From contig CAKZNR010000108.1 in NCBI GenBank assembly GCA_937129725.1, positions 1-34,485 on the forward strand: a stretch of DNA of 34,485 nucleotides, in the 5' to 3' direction. Positions 14,703 to 23,356 of the stretch are shown piece after piece (the stretch's first letter is position 1; every line of letters starts with the position of its first letter). Origin of the DNA: an uncultured Cellvibrionales bacterium (GTDB taxonomy: Bacteria; Pseudomonadota; Gammaproteobacteria; Pseudomonadales; GM7GCV1). A model generated the notes under the pieces. That model was not told where the DNA came from, did no database searches, and saw only the letters and a list, made by a program, of their open reading frames with translations. Made by a program: the position numbers and the translations under genes.

Positions 14703-16136
14703 ATGACAAAACGCACCAAAATTATTGCCACCCTCGGCCCCGCCAGCTCCACTGAAGAGGCCATCGAGCGCCTGATTCTTGCCGGCACGGATGTGTTTCG
14801 CCTGAACTTTTCCCACGGAACCCAGCAAGAACAGGTTGCACGGGCGGAACTGGTTCGCCGTATCGCAGCGCGGCATAACAGGTATGTTGCCCTTCTGGGT
14901 GATTTGCAGGGCCCAAAAATTCGCATTCAGGAATTTGCTTCGGGGTTTGTGCAGCTCGAACCCGGACAGGACTTTTGCCTCGATACCCAGCTTGCCGCCG
15001 ACGCGGGCGACTCAAGCCAAGTGGGCGTGCTTTACCGCGATCTGCCCAAGGATTGCGAGCCGGGCAGCCTGTTGCTGCTTGATGATGGCCGCCTTGAGAT
15101 GGAAGTTCAGTCCGTCGACGGCAATCGCATTAACTGCCGGGTTGTCACCGGCGGCAAACTGTCCAATAACAAGGGCATCAACCTGGCTGGTGGAGGGTTG
15201 TCTGCGCCCGCGCTGACAGAAAAAGACCGATCCGACCTGACTTGCGCCGCCCAGGCACAGCTGGACTACCTGGCAATTTCCTTTCCAAAGTCGGCCGACG
15301 ATATGCGTGAGGCACGAGAACAGGCCATTGCTGCCGGCTTTGCGGGGCGTCTGATCGCCAAAATTGAACGCTCTGAGTCAGTTGCCTCGGAAGAAGCCAT
15401 GGATGCGATTATTCTGGCATCGGATGCAGTAATGGTTGCGCGCGGTGACCTGGGTGTGGAAATTGGCGATGCACAACTGGTTGGCATCCAGAAACGCCTC
15501 ATTCTCAGAGCCCGGCAACTGAATCGCATTGTAATTGTGGCTACCCAAATGATGGAATCCATGATTGAGAGTGCATTGCCAACGCGAGCTGAAGTATTTG
15601 ATGTGGCCAACGCTGTGCTGGATGGCACCGATGCCGTCATGCTCTCGGCAGAAACTGCCGTGGGCGCGCACCCCCACAAGGTGGTAGACGCCATGGCGCG
15701 GGTGATTCGCGGCGCCGAACGTGAACGCATTACCCAACAATCACAACACCGGCTTGACCGGGTGTTCGATAGCGCCGACGAGACCATTGCCATGGCTGCC
15801 ATGTACGCAGCCAACCACATGAAAGATATCAAGGCGCTGGTGAGTTTGACCGAGAGCGGTACCACCCCCTTGCTGATGTCCCGAATTCGGTCGGGGCTAC
15901 CTATCTTCGCTTTGTCGACGCAGCAAAGCACGCTGCGCCGCTGCGCCCTGCTAAGGGGTGTTCAGCCGGTCGAATTTGAAGGTTGCGATACCATGGCCGA
16001 TACCATCAGGCTCGCTTTTTCACAGCTTTGCGAGAAGGGTCACCTGCAGCCCGGTGACCGGGTCATTGTCACTATTGGTGATCAGATCGGAGAGAGCGGC
16101 CGCACCAATACACTGAAAATACTGACGATTGGCTAA
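14703..16136 (+). CDS. pyk: Pyruvate kinase
   Basis: Transfers phosphate from phosphoenolpyruvate to ADP; last glycolytic step, cytoplasmic tetramer. The 477-residue length suits bacterial PykA-type enzymes without the extra C-terminal domain. Seen in order: TKIIATLGPASS at the start, RLNFSHG (~residue 33), the B-domain from ~70 to 170, the active-site Lys in LIAKIERSES (~residue 221), VMVARGDLGVE, and TQMMESMI, then a C-terminal regulatory domain. It diverges from the glucosylglycerate unit, which draws 3-phosphoglycerate from the same pathway. Its stop overlaps that of the convergent nuclease gene in CTAA. Confidence 0.97.
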   Translation: MTKRTKIIATLGPASSTEEAIERLILAGTDVFRLNFSHGTQQEQVARAELVRRIAARHNRYVALLGDLQGPKIRIQEFASGFVQLEPGQDFCLDTQLAADAGDSSQVGVLYRDLPKDCEPGSLLLLDDGRLEMEVQSVDGNRINCRVVTGGKLSNNKGINLAGGGLSAPALTEKDRSDLTCAAQAQLDYLAISFPKSADDMREAREQAIAAGFAGRLIAKIERSESVASEEAMDAIILASDAVMVARGDLGVEIGDAQLVGIQKRLILRARQLNRIVIVATQMMESMIESALPTRAEVFDVANAVLDGTDAVMLSAETAVGAHPHKVVDAMARVIRGAERERITQQSQHRLDRVFDSADETIAMAAMYAANHMKDIKALVSLTESGTTPLLMSRIRSGLPIFALSTQQSTLRRCALLRGVQPVEFEGCDTMADTIRLAFSQLCEKGHLQPGDRVIVTIGDQIGESGRTNTLKILTIG

Positions 16137-17065
16137 AGCCGAGTATCCAGATCCTCCAGGATCAGACTAAGCCGCTGCGCTGCCAGGCTGATGCGCCCGG
16201 CAGAGACATAACGTCCATCCTCAAGATAGGTCGGATCGGGCGACTGGTTTTCTCTGATGCTATACGCCAGCCGCGACTGGGCCAGCCCCTCCGCCAACCA
16301 ACTATCCAACCTCATATCCGGGTCAAACTGCTCTGGCATATGACTGTCCAGCGCCTGCTTTAACGCGGGGTATTCGTCGTAGCGGTCAAACAGCCCAACA
16401 CCCGTATCCCACAGTGCATGCAGTGACTGGGGACAACGCCCCGCCGCCAGCGGCCTGGTCGCGCAAAACAGGTTGCCACCCAGATCGTGCCGGCAATTTT
16501 CGCTAACCCGGGTGATGGTGTGCATGGGCTGATGTATGTCGCCAATCATGTGCACAAGAAATGACAGCACCAGAGCCTGGGCGATTTTGCTGTCGGCCTG
16601 CTGCCAGGCCTGCTGTAGTAATGGTATGACACGGACCACATCCCACTCGGGTGATACCTGGCAGCTCGAGGGCGACAGGGAACCCTCGTTGATGGCCTGG
16701 TTGGTGTAATGCCAGCTGGATGTATCCTGATCGGCCAGTGGCTCGAGCGCGGCTGGCAACCTGGCATCGAAGCGCTGGAACAGCTGTCCCAGGGGTTCGT
16801 CCCGAACCCAATCCGGAAAAGAGGCAATTTTGGCGACATCGTTGCTGGAACCAAAGGCGCGCAGGTTCACCATGCGACGATCAAATTCGAAGCGGGTTTC
16901 CAACTCGCGTGCGATGCTTTCCAATTCACGCGACTGAGCGCTGTCGATCTGATCCATAGCCAGATCGACAATAAGAACATGGCCGTCCTGGCTCCAGGCA
17001 GACGCCAGCAGTGGTGTACAGGCCAGTGTCAAAACAGCCAGCCTTGTAAACAGGAAGTGCTTCAT
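16133..17065 (-). CDS. Secreted S1/P1-family nuclease
   Basis: A 310-residue zinc-dependent single-strand nuclease/3'-nucleotidase of the S1/P1 type. The signal peptide (residues 1-23) is cut just before W24, whose free amino group and side chain bind zinc in this family; WSQDGH gives the next His at 29. Further metal and substrate motifs are a SSWHYTNQAI block, HMIGDIHQPMHT, a DLGGNLF segment and LHALWD. The protein would act in the periplasm or outside, probably salvaging nucleotides and phosphate. It starts 30 bp past the DnaE2 remnant's stop on the same strand, and converges on pyk with a 4-bp overlap. Confidence 0.92.
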   Translation of the reverse strand: MKHFLFTRLAVLTLACTPLLASAWSQDGHVLIVDLAMDQIDSAQSRELESIARELETRFEFDRRMVNLRAFGSSNDVAKIASFPDWVRDEPLGQLFQRFDARLPAALEPLADQDTSSWHYTNQAINEGSLSPSSCQVSPEWDVVRVIPLLQQAWQQADSKIAQALVLSFLVHMIGDIHQPMHTITRVSENCRHDLGGNLFCATRPLAAGRCPQSLHALWDTGVGLFDRYDEYPALKQALDSHMPEQFDPDMRLDSWLAEGLAQSRLAYSIRENQSPDPTYLEDGRYVSAGRISLAAQRLSLILEDLDTRL

Positions 17066-17095
17066 AACTACCCCTCGATAAACTGAAATGACTGC

Positions 17096-17548
17096 CTAGT
17101 GAAAGTCGCGCGATCCCGGCGCGACATCATGCAGTTCATGACTGCGATCTTCGACATGGCCTGCAATCACATGCACAACGGCCTGCTCGACTTCCACCCG
17201 GCCTTTTACGAATAGCAAACTGGCTGACAGCAGCGGGGCGCGGAATTTCTCCAGCAAGGAGGGCCACACCACCAGATTAATATTGCCCGTTTCATCTTCC
17301 AGCGTAATAAACAGCGTGCCTTTGGCGGTACTGGGCCGCTGACGCCCGGTAACCAGCCCGCCCACCCTGACAAAACTGCCGCTGCGACAGTCGGCCAAAC
17401 TGCTGGCCAGCCGGCAGTTCCTCCAGGGGTGCTGCTCTCGCAGCAGGCTCATAGGATGAGCTCGCAAACTTAGGCCGGTTTGACGATAGTCCTCGCCAAT
17501 TTCCTCAAGCAGCCCAGGCGGACGCAAACGAACGCCATCGTCAGCCAC
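17096..17548 (-). pseudogene. dnaE2: C-terminal remnant of error-prone DNA polymerase DnaE2 (ImuC)
   Basis: Only the last ~150 residues of a protein normally ~1,030 long. It begins where full DnaE2 enters the segment DYRQTGLSLRAHPM, continues through the OB-fold (GLVTGRQRPSTAKG, then ITLEDETGNINLVVWPSL) and ends with the family's natural C-terminus, SRDFH. The PHP, polymerase and fingers domains are absent, so no polymerase activity is possible. A GTG at 17548 could start it, but no ribosome site is needed if it is read after osmC: the osmC stop is one codon upstream in the same frame. Either a deletion relic of an imuAB-dnaE2 cassette or, less likely, a retained stand-alone OB-fold protein; the frame is intact. 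Confidence 0.82.
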
Positions 17549-17551
17549 AAA

Positions 17552-17977
17552 TCAGGCCCCACTATTCTCAATTTCGTAGCTGTGTTCGATCGCAACCCCG
17601 CCTCTGGCCAGCATGATGGAGGCAGAGCAATACTTCTCTGCGGACAGGCTCACGGCGCGCTTCACCAGGGATTCGCGCAAGTTGTTGCCCCGCACAACAA
17701 AATGCAGGTGGATGCGGGTAAAAACCGCTGGTACCTCATCGGCACGCTGCGCGTCGACTTGGCAAACACAGGATTCCACCTGCTGGCGGCTTTTCTTCAA
17801 AATATCGACCACGTCAAAACTGGAACACCCACCCACACCGCTGAGCAGGGTTTCCATTGGTCTCGGCCCCTGATTCTGGCCACCGTGATCCGGTGGACCA
17901 TCCATTAAAACTTCGTGCCCACTGCCTGTTTTGGCAGAAAAACTGGCGTCGCCGCGCCAGGTTACTGAAACCTGCAA
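17552..17977 (-). CDS. OsmC/YhfA-family thiol peroxidase-like protein
   Basis: A 141-residue OsmC-fold protein. The family reduces organic peroxides through two cysteines; here the candidates are the Cys in GVGGCSSFDVVDIL (~residue 51) and that in AEKYCSASIML (~residue 118), both in the usual places. The closest pattern is YhfA, whose gene lies next to crp in E. coli, and Pseudomonas has an OsmC gene beside vfr; the same order holds here. The start is TTG at 17977, supported by a strong AAAGGAG site 8 bases upstream. The stop is followed one codon later, in frame, by the DnaE2 remnant. Confidence 0.9.
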   Translation of the reverse strand: MQVSVTWRGDASFSAKTGSGHEVLMDGPPDHGGQNQGPRPMETLLSGVGGCSSFDVVDILKKSRQQVESCVCQVDAQRADEVPAVFTRIHLHFVVRGNNLRESLVKRAVSLSAEKYCSASIMLARGGVAIEHSYEIENSGA

Positions 17978-18106
17978 CTGCGTTACTCCTTTGAATCACG
18001 GGGCCGCCGAGATTACCACAGGCGCCGCCATAAGCTGCTGAAAAAAAGTCGGAAATTAGACTGCACTAGCTTTAACTTTAACCCATACGCGGCATACTGT
18101 TTAGCA

Positions 18107-18452
18107 ATGAAAGCGAAGAAAATTCTGTCTCAGGGAATACAGCCGCCCCGCTCTGCGGATTCGAGTGGCACACCCAACCCTCTGTTGCGCCCAAGCAGTG
18201 CGCCCAAGCAGTGCGCCCAGCCTGCCGCAGTTCCTTGAGCACTGCCAGCATAGGCGCTATCCGGCCAAATCCACCATTATATTTGCCGGCGAAAAAGGCG
18301 AGTCGTTTTACTACATTATTCGTGGCACTGTCACTGTGGTAATCGAAGATGACGAAGGGCGGGAAATGGTGGGGCGAGTATTAAAAGACCTCGAAGAACA
18401 GGGGCTGTTAAGTGTGAGCGGTAAAACTATTGTCGTTTTCGGCACTAGATAA
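18107..18452 (+). pseudogene. Internally deleted crp/vfr gene (cAMP receptor protein remnant)
   Basis: Fused ends of a Crp/Vfr regulator. The frame open from 18165 encodes the first strands of the cyclic-nucleotide domain (HCQHRRYPAKSTIIFAGEKG, then YYIIRGTVTVVIEDDEGREM) and jumps straight to the recognition helix and tail (VGRVLKDLEEQG, then GKTIVVFGTR). The rest of the cAMP pocket, the dimer helix and the first HTH helix are gone. The join is at Arg-Glu-Met (18360-18368), a motif that occurs in both places in Vfr; in the neighbouring intact paralog the two sites are 372 bp apart. The likely ancestral ATG (18107) is out of frame because of a 13-bp duplication. It could still make a 95-residue peptide from GTG 18165, but no ribosome site supports this. 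Confidence 0.85.
18186..18219 (+). repeat. 13-bp tandem repeat (two full copies plus 8 bp) in the crp remnant
   Basis: TGCGCCCAAGCAG occurs at 18186-18198 and 18199-18211, and its first 8 bases again at 18212-18219. Because 13 is not a multiple of three, each extra copy shifts the frame. Removing one copy joins the ATG at 18107 to the cyclic-nucleotide-domain frame, so the duplication is the probable cause of the frameshift. Confidence 0.95.
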
Positions 18453-18481
18453 CTCGGGTCAGGGTCGACCGGATCACAGGA

Positions 18482-19273
18482 ATGACCAAACACCCACACA
18501 ATAAAAAGACTCTAGCCCTGGACGATCTGGATCTTGCAGATTTTTCTGCATGGCACTATCACTGGAGAGATATTTTGGCAGCATCAACAACTGAAAATCG
18601 GGAGATCCCCAACATCGATCGCTATCTCGCCTATTGTGAGCGAAAGAAATACCCGGCAAAAACGACCATTATTGAAACCGGGGAAGTTGGCGATACTCTC
18701 TATTACATTATCAGCGGCACTATTACGGTGCTGGTTGAAGACGACAATGGTCGCGAAATTATTCTGGCGTACCTTTCCGAAGGGGACTTTTTCGGTGAGC
18801 TCGGCCTATACAGTGAAGATGAGCAAACACGCAGCGCCTGTGTGCGTGCTCGTACCGATTGCGAAGTTGGTCAAATCAGTTACAAACGTTTCCACGAATT
18901 GGCCAAAATTTATCCCAGCCTGATGCAGGCCCTGGATGCCCAGGTAGCTAACCGGCTGCGCCTAACCACCCGAAAGGTACTCGACTTGGCCTTTCTCGAT
19001 GTCACCGGCCGGGTTGCCAGTTGCCTGTTCGACCTCTGCCGCCTGCCAGAATCGGAAGAAGTTGAAGACGGCATCAAGATCAAGGTGTCACGTCAGGAAA
19101 TCGCGCGAATCGTGGGTTGCTCGCGCGAAATGGCCGGGCGAATTCTCAAGGATATGCAGAACATGGGGCTAATCGAAGCGCATGGTATGCAGGTGGTTGT
19201 GCATGGAGCCACCAAGGCAACCGAAGAAGACAGCGACGAGCCCGATGAGGCCGGCGACGAACCGCTGAACTAA
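18482..19273 (+). CDS. Crp/Vfr-type cAMP-responsive regulator (divergent paralog)
   Basis: A 263-residue Crp-family activator, longer than Crp/Vfr (~210-215). A ~38-residue N-terminal extension precedes the cyclic-nucleotide domain (~48-150). Cyclic-nucleotide contacts known from E. coli Crp are kept: Glu in FFGELGLY, Arg-Ser in TRSACVRAR and Thr-Thr in RLRLTTRKV. The HTH is SRQEIARIVGCSREMAGRIL, with the Arg-Glu and Arg that read TGTGA half-sites unchanged. After HTH the usual GKTIVVFGTR end is altered (GMQVVVHGA) and an acidic ~20-residue tail follows. AGGA directly abuts the ATG at 18482, poor spacing that makes the exact start uncertain. It sits just downstream of the deleted copy and its stop overlaps trpC in CTAA. 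Confidence 0.92.
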   Translation: MTKHPHNKKTLALDDLDLADFSAWHYHWRDILAASTTENREIPNIDRYLAYCERKKYPAKTTIIETGEVGDTLYYIISGTITVLVEDDNGREIILAYLSEGDFFGELGLYSEDEQTRSACVRARTDCEVGQISYKRFHELAKIYPSLMQALDAQVANRLRLTTRKVLDLAFLDVTGRVASCLFDLCRLPESEEVEDGIKIKVSRQEIARIVGCSREMAGRILKDMQNMGLIEAHGMQVVVHGATKATEEDSDEPDEAGDEPLN

Positions 19274-20076
19274 ACTGTTGGCAACCGGCCCGAGAAGAGC
19301 TTCTGCAGCTCGGCACCCGGGTCGTCGGCGCGCATAGGCGTCTCGCCGATCAAAAACGAACGCACACCCCTTGCCCACATAGCGTCGATATCCGCACTTG
19401 AATTCAATCCGCTTTCGGTAACCAGCAGGCTGTCATCCGGCACCATATCGAGCAGTTCCCAGGTGGTTTCAAGGTGCGTTTCAAAGCTGTGCAGGTCGCG
19501 ATTATTTACCCCAATCAAACGGCTTCCAGTTTTCAGCGCCCGTTCCATCTCGTGCTGATCATGCACCTCCACCAGCACATCCAGGCCCAACTGCACAGCC
19601 AGCTGGTAAAGATCGCGCAACCGGGCCTGCTCGAGCGATGCCACGATCAACAATATCGCGTCGGCACCCAGCACTCTGGCTTCGGCTACCTGCCATTCAT
19701 CAATGGTGAAATCCTTGCGCAAAACCGGCAACTGGCAGGCTGACCGCGCCTCTACCAGATAGTCCTCATGGCCCTGGAAGAAATCCCGGTCGGTTAGAAC
19801 CGAAAGGCAAGCGGCGCCAACCTTGGAATATGAGCGAGCGATGCTTGCAGGCTGGAAGTCCGGACGTATCAAACCCTTGCTCGGCGATGCCTTTTTAACC
19901 TCTGCTATCACCCCTGGTTGGTCCTGCTGTACCTGCGCTTCAAGCGCCGCCTGAAAACCCCGCGCAGCGGGCATTTTTTCAGCCTTGTCGCGAAGGCTGG
20001 CAAAGCTCTGCAAAGCTGATCGCTCGGCTATTTCCTCGCGCTTGCGCTGGTTGATGCGCTGAAGGATGGTGCTCAC
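19270..20076 (-). CDS. trpC: Indole-3-glycerol phosphate synthase
   Basis: Closes the ring of CdRP to indole-3-glycerol phosphate in tryptophan synthesis; a 268-residue single-domain TIM barrel, not fused to TrpF. Visible marks: VIAEVKKASPSKGLIRPDF (catalytic Lys), LSVLTDRDFFQG, PVLRKDFTIDEWQ, LIGVNNRDLHSF and VTESGL. The start is GTG at 20076, overlapping the trpD stop as GTGA; a longer frame upstream would lie inside trpD and lacks family similarity. Last gene of trpEGDC; its end overlaps the convergent crp paralog by 4 bp. Confidence 0.96.
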   Translation of the reverse strand: MSTILQRINQRKREEIAERSALQSFASLRDKAEKMPAARGFQAALEAQVQQDQPGVIAEVKKASPSKGLIRPDFQPASIARSYSKVGAACLSVLTDRDFFQGHEDYLVEARSACQLPVLRKDFTIDEWQVAEARVLGADAILLIVASLEQARLRDLYQLAVQLGLDVLVEVHDQHEMERALKTGSRLIGVNNRDLHSFETHLETTWELLDMVPDDSLLVTESGLNSSADIDAMWARGVRSFLIGETPMRADDPGAELQKLFSGRLPTV

Positions 20077-21107
20077 GCCGGTTCTACTTCCTTCAGCATG
20101 CGGCTGAAGCTTACCAGGTCGGTTAGTTTGTTCTTCGCCAGGCCCGACGCAATAGCATCCTGCGCCATGGCCACACCCTCGGCATGGGTTGACGCAACGC
20201 CGCTCACATAAATGGCGGCACCGGCGTTGAGCGCCACTATATTGGCCGCGGCAGAACCCCACTCGGAAATGCCCTGCCGAACCAGTACCAGGCTGGACTG
20301 GGGATCTTCGGCCCTGAGATCATCGAGACCAACCGGCTGCAGGCCGAAATCGGCCGAGCTAATCTGATACTGTCGAATTTCACCCTGCTTCAGCTCGCAA
20401 ACATGAGTGATGCCCTGGCAACTGATTTCGTCGAGGCCCTCCTCCGCATGCACTACCATCACGTGCTCACTACCCAGCTCGCGCAGCACTTCTGCCAAGG
20501 GAAGCAACCAGTGGCGAGAAAAAACCCCAAGCACCTGGTTGGGCGCGGAGGCCGGGTTGGTGAGGGGCCCCAGCAAATTGAATATGGTGCGCGTAGCTAT
20601 CTCGCGACGTGGGCCAATGGCATATTTCATCGCTCCGTGGTGAGCTGGCGCAAACATAAAACCAACTCCCAGCTCGTCAATGCAACGGGCAACCTGCACC
20701 GCATCCAGATCGATTCGCACATCGGCCGCTTCCAGCAGGTCGGCGCTGCCGCTGCTGCTGCTTACAGAACGGTTGCCATGCTTGGCCACTCTGGCGCCGC
20801 AGGCAGCAGCCACCAGCGCCGACGCCGTGGACACATTGAACAGGCGGGAACCGTCTCCGCCCGTGCCGCAGGTGTCCACCAGGTGGTCTGCAGAGACCCT
20901 TACCGGGGTTGAAAGCTCGCGCATAACGCGAGCAGCACCTGCAATTCCTTCCACCGGCTCGCCCTTCAAACGCAGCGCCACCAAAAATGCCGCAATCTGC
21001 GCATCCGTGGTTTCGCCGGTCATAATTAGTTTCATCACCCGGCTCATTTCGTCTGCCGCCAGGTTTTTGCCCTCGATGGCTTGGGCAATTGCTTGTTTGA
21101 TATCCAT
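20073..21107 (-). CDS. trpD: Anthranilate phosphoribosyltransferase
   Basis: Transfers phosphoribose from PRPP to anthranilate. The 344-residue length and motifs are standard: LVDTCGTGGDGSRLFNVSTA (PRPP-binding Gly loop), KHGNRSVSSSSGSADLLEA, FMFAPAHHGAMKYAIGPRRE and RTIFNLLGPLTNPA. It starts 13 bp after trpG and its stop overlaps the trpC GTG, implying coupled translation. TrpG and TrpD are separate proteins here, unlike the fused enterobacterial form. Confidence 0.97.
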   Translation of the reverse strand: MDIKQAIAQAIEGKNLAADEMSRVMKLIMTGETTDAQIAAFLVALRLKGEPVEGIAGAARVMRELSTPVRVSADHLVDTCGTGGDGSRLFNVSTASALVAAACGARVAKHGNRSVSSSSGSADLLEAADVRIDLDAVQVARCIDELGVGFMFAPAHHGAMKYAIGPRREIATRTIFNLLGPLTNPASAPNQVLGVFSRHWLLPLAEVLRELGSEHVMVVHAEEGLDEISCQGITHVCELKQGEIRQYQISSADFGLQPVGLDDLRAEDPQSSLVLVRQGISEWGSAAANIVALNAGAAIYVSGVASTHAEGVAMAQDAIASGLAKNKLTDLVSFSRMLKEVEPA

Positions 21108-21120
21108 GCTATTAACCCTG

Positions 21121-21699
21121 TTACTGGTTCAGGAAATTGGCCAACAGTTCGTGGCCCTGCTCGGTCAGAATAGATTCCGGATGGAACTGTACGCCTTCGA
21201 TTGCCAGTTCCCGGTGGCGAACACCCATAATTTCTTCAATCTCGCCATCGCCGGTTTCGGTCCAGGCCGTCACTTCAAGACAGTCCGGCACACTTTGCTT
21301 GTCGATTACCAGGCTGTGGTATCGGGTAGCAGTGTATGGCGAAGGCAGATTGCGAAACACACCCACTCCCTTGTGGTGCATGGGCGATACCTTGCCATGC
21401 ATCACCTGACCGGCACGCACGATTTTTCCGCCAAACACCTGGCCGATGCTCTGATGCCCAAGGCACACCCCAAGCAATGGAATTTTGCCGGCGCAGGCCC
21501 GAATCAGTGGCATGGATACTCCCGCCTCGTTGGGCGTGCAAGGTCCCGGAGATATGACAACCTTCTCAGGCTGCATCGCCATTAACTCATCCACGCTGCG
21601 TTCGTCGTTGCGCACCACCTTCACATCCGCACCCAGTTCGGCCAGGTAATGCACCAGGTTCCAGGTAAAGCTATCGTAGTTGTCCAGCATCAGGATCAT
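21121..21699 (-). CDS. trpG: Anthranilate synthase glutamine amidotransferase subunit
   Basis: Class-I glutamine amidotransferase (192 residues) that supplies ammonia to TrpE. The catalytic triad is the Cys in [15 protein letters not shown], and His and Glu in [14 protein letters not shown]. The start is ATG at 21699, overlapping the trpE stop as ATGA and opening [18 protein letters not shown]; the longer frame upstream lies inside trpE. Such subunits often also serve p-aminobenzoate synthase, but placement in trpEGDC points to tryptophan. Confidence 0.96.
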   Translation of the reverse strand: MILMLDNYDSFTWNLVHYLAELGADVKVVRNDERSVDELMAMQPEKVVISPGPCTPNEAGVSMPLIRACAGKIPLLGVCLGHQSIGQVFGGKIVRAGQVMHGKVSPMHHKGVGVFRNLPSPYTATRYHSLVIDKQSVPDCLEVTAWTETGDGEIEEIMGVRHRELAIEGVQFHPESILTEQGHELLANFLNQ

Positions 21700-23171
21700 G
21701 ATTTTTCTCCCAACGCCAAGCTGGCTGCGCGCATCAGGGCTCGAGCCTTGTTCATGGTTTCTTTCCATTCAAGCCTGGGCACCGAGTCGGCAACAATGCC
21801 GGCTCCGGCCTGAAAATACATGGTGTTGTCCTTCACCAGCGCAGTGCGAATGGCAATGGCGGTGTCCATATCACCGCCCCAGCCGATGTAACCGACCGCT
21901 CCGCCATACAGCCCCCGCTTGGTGGGTTCAAGTTCGTCGATAATTTCCATGGCGCGAATCTTCGGTGCTCCACTTAAGGTGCCAGCGGGATGTATGGCCT
22001 TTAGCACATCAATTGCATCGTTGCCTTCCTCGATGGTGCCTACCACATTCGATGTCATGTGCATTACATGGGAAAAACGCTCAACCACCATCTGTTCGGT
22101 AACCCTGACCGTTCCCGTGCGGGCTACCCTGCCGCAGTCGTTGCGCCCCAGGTCGATCAACATCAGGTGCTCCGCCACCTCTTTTGGGTCGTCGCGCATA
22201 TCTTGCTCCAGCGCCAGATCCTCGTCCGCTGTGTGACCGCGGCGGCGCGTACCGGCAATGGGCCGCACAGTAACCTGGTCGCCATGCAGGCGCGCCAGAA
22301 TTTCAGGTGACGCACCCGCTACCTGAAAGTCGCCAAAATCCAGGTAATACATATAGGGGGAAGGGTTTACCGTTCTCAACGCCCGGTATAGCTGCAAAGG
22401 TTCGGTATCAAAGGGAATCTGCATACGATGCCCCAGCACCACCTGCATGATGTCGCCGTCAAGAGCGTATTGCCGAATGCGCTCGACCGCTTCCATATAG
22501 CTTTCCTGACCCATTCCCGACTGGATAATGGATTCATCCAGATGGATGCTATGGAAATGCATTGGGGCCAGCCCGTCCGAGCGGGTCTGCAACTGTTGCT
22601 CAAGCTCATCCAGGCGAGCCTGCGCCTGCTCCCAGGCATTGGCCTCAGTTGCCTTCACATGCACCACCAGGTCGATGGTACCGCTGAAGTTGTCAAAAAT
22701 AGCCAGCTCGTCAGAGCGCAGCAGATAGATGTCCGGAAGTTCGAGGTCGTCTTGCAGGTCCGGATGCGCAAGACGCGGCTCCACGTATCGCGCGATGTCG
22801 TAACCAAAATAGCCCACAAGGCCACCACTGTAGCGCGGTAACTCGGGCAGGTCGGGCACACTGAATTGTGCGAGATACTGGCGCACATAGTGCAGCGGAT
22901 CGTCTACCTGCTTGCAGGATTCGCCCTGTGAATCGGTTAGCTTGACCTCAGTGCCACGAACCTGAATCGACTCACTGCAGGCCAGGCCAATAATGGAATA
23001 GCGGCCCCAGTTTTCGACGTTTTCAACGGATTCCAGCAGGTAACTGCCGGCGCAATTGGCCAGCTTGGCATAGACGCTAAGCGGGGTTTCCAGATCGGCC
23101 AACAGGCGGCGAGTGACCGGGATGTGGGAAAACTTCTGTTTTTGGTACTTTTTGAATTGTTCCGGCGACAT
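21696..23171 (-). CDS. trpE: Anthranilate synthase component I
   Basis: Makes anthranilate from chorismate with ammonia from TrpG; first committed step to tryptophan. The 491-residue protein has the feedback site LLES near residue 46, where tryptophan binds in this family, and the chorismate-binding C-terminal half with [51 protein letters not shown] and [15 protein letters not shown]. First gene of trpEGDC. The 185 bp upstream, between it and the recJ stop, hold a TATCAT box (23311-23316) but no Trp-rich leader peptide or convincing attenuator. Confidence 0.97.
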   Translation of the reverse strand: MSPEQFKKYQKQKFSHIPVTRRLLADLETPLSVYAKLANCAGSYLLESVENVENWGRYSIIGLACSESIQVRGTEVKLTDSQGESCKQVDDPLHYVRQYLAQFSVPDLPELPRYSGGLVGYFGYDIARYVEPRLAHPDLQDDLELPDIYLLRSDELAIFDNFSGTIDLVVHVKATEANAWEQAQARLDELEQQLQTRSDGLAPMHFHSIHLDESIIQSGMGQESYMEAVERIRQYALDGDIMQVVLGHRMQIPFDTEPLQLYRALRTVNPSPYMYYLDFGDFQVAGASPEILARLHGDQVTVRPIAGTRRRGHTADEDLALEQDMRDDPKEVAEHLMLIDLGRNDCGRVARTGTVRVTEQMVVERFSHVMHMTSNVVGTIEEGNDAIDVLKAIHPAGTLSGAPKIRAMEIIDELEPTKRGLYGGAVGYIGWGGDMDTAIAIRTALVKDNTMYFQAGAGIVADSVPRLEWKETMNKARALMRAASLALGEKS

Positions 23172-23356
23172 GGGATTCTCTCTGACTCATGCTGTGTGGG
23201 TATGCGTGACAATCAGACACGCAGCTGCTGTGGCGCAGATCAGATTCGCCAGCGAGCGTCCCGGAAACTCAGGTATGAGTCGTAAGCAGTAGCCGTTTTC
23301 ATGGGTGCGCATGATAGCCGAAGGCTGACGGCAGGGAAAGCTGGTGGAACGCAAAG

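Noticed and set aside
18165-18452. Functional mini-Crp starting at GTG 18165
   Set aside because: No ribosome site, no dimer helix, incomplete cAMP pocket and incomplete HTH; a decayed gene is simpler.
23240-23302. Short minus-strand ORF upstream of trpE as a trp leader peptide (20 codons, one Trp)
   Set aside because: Only a single Trp codon, no Shine-Dalgarno, and no terminator/antiterminator hairpin with a T-run before trpE.
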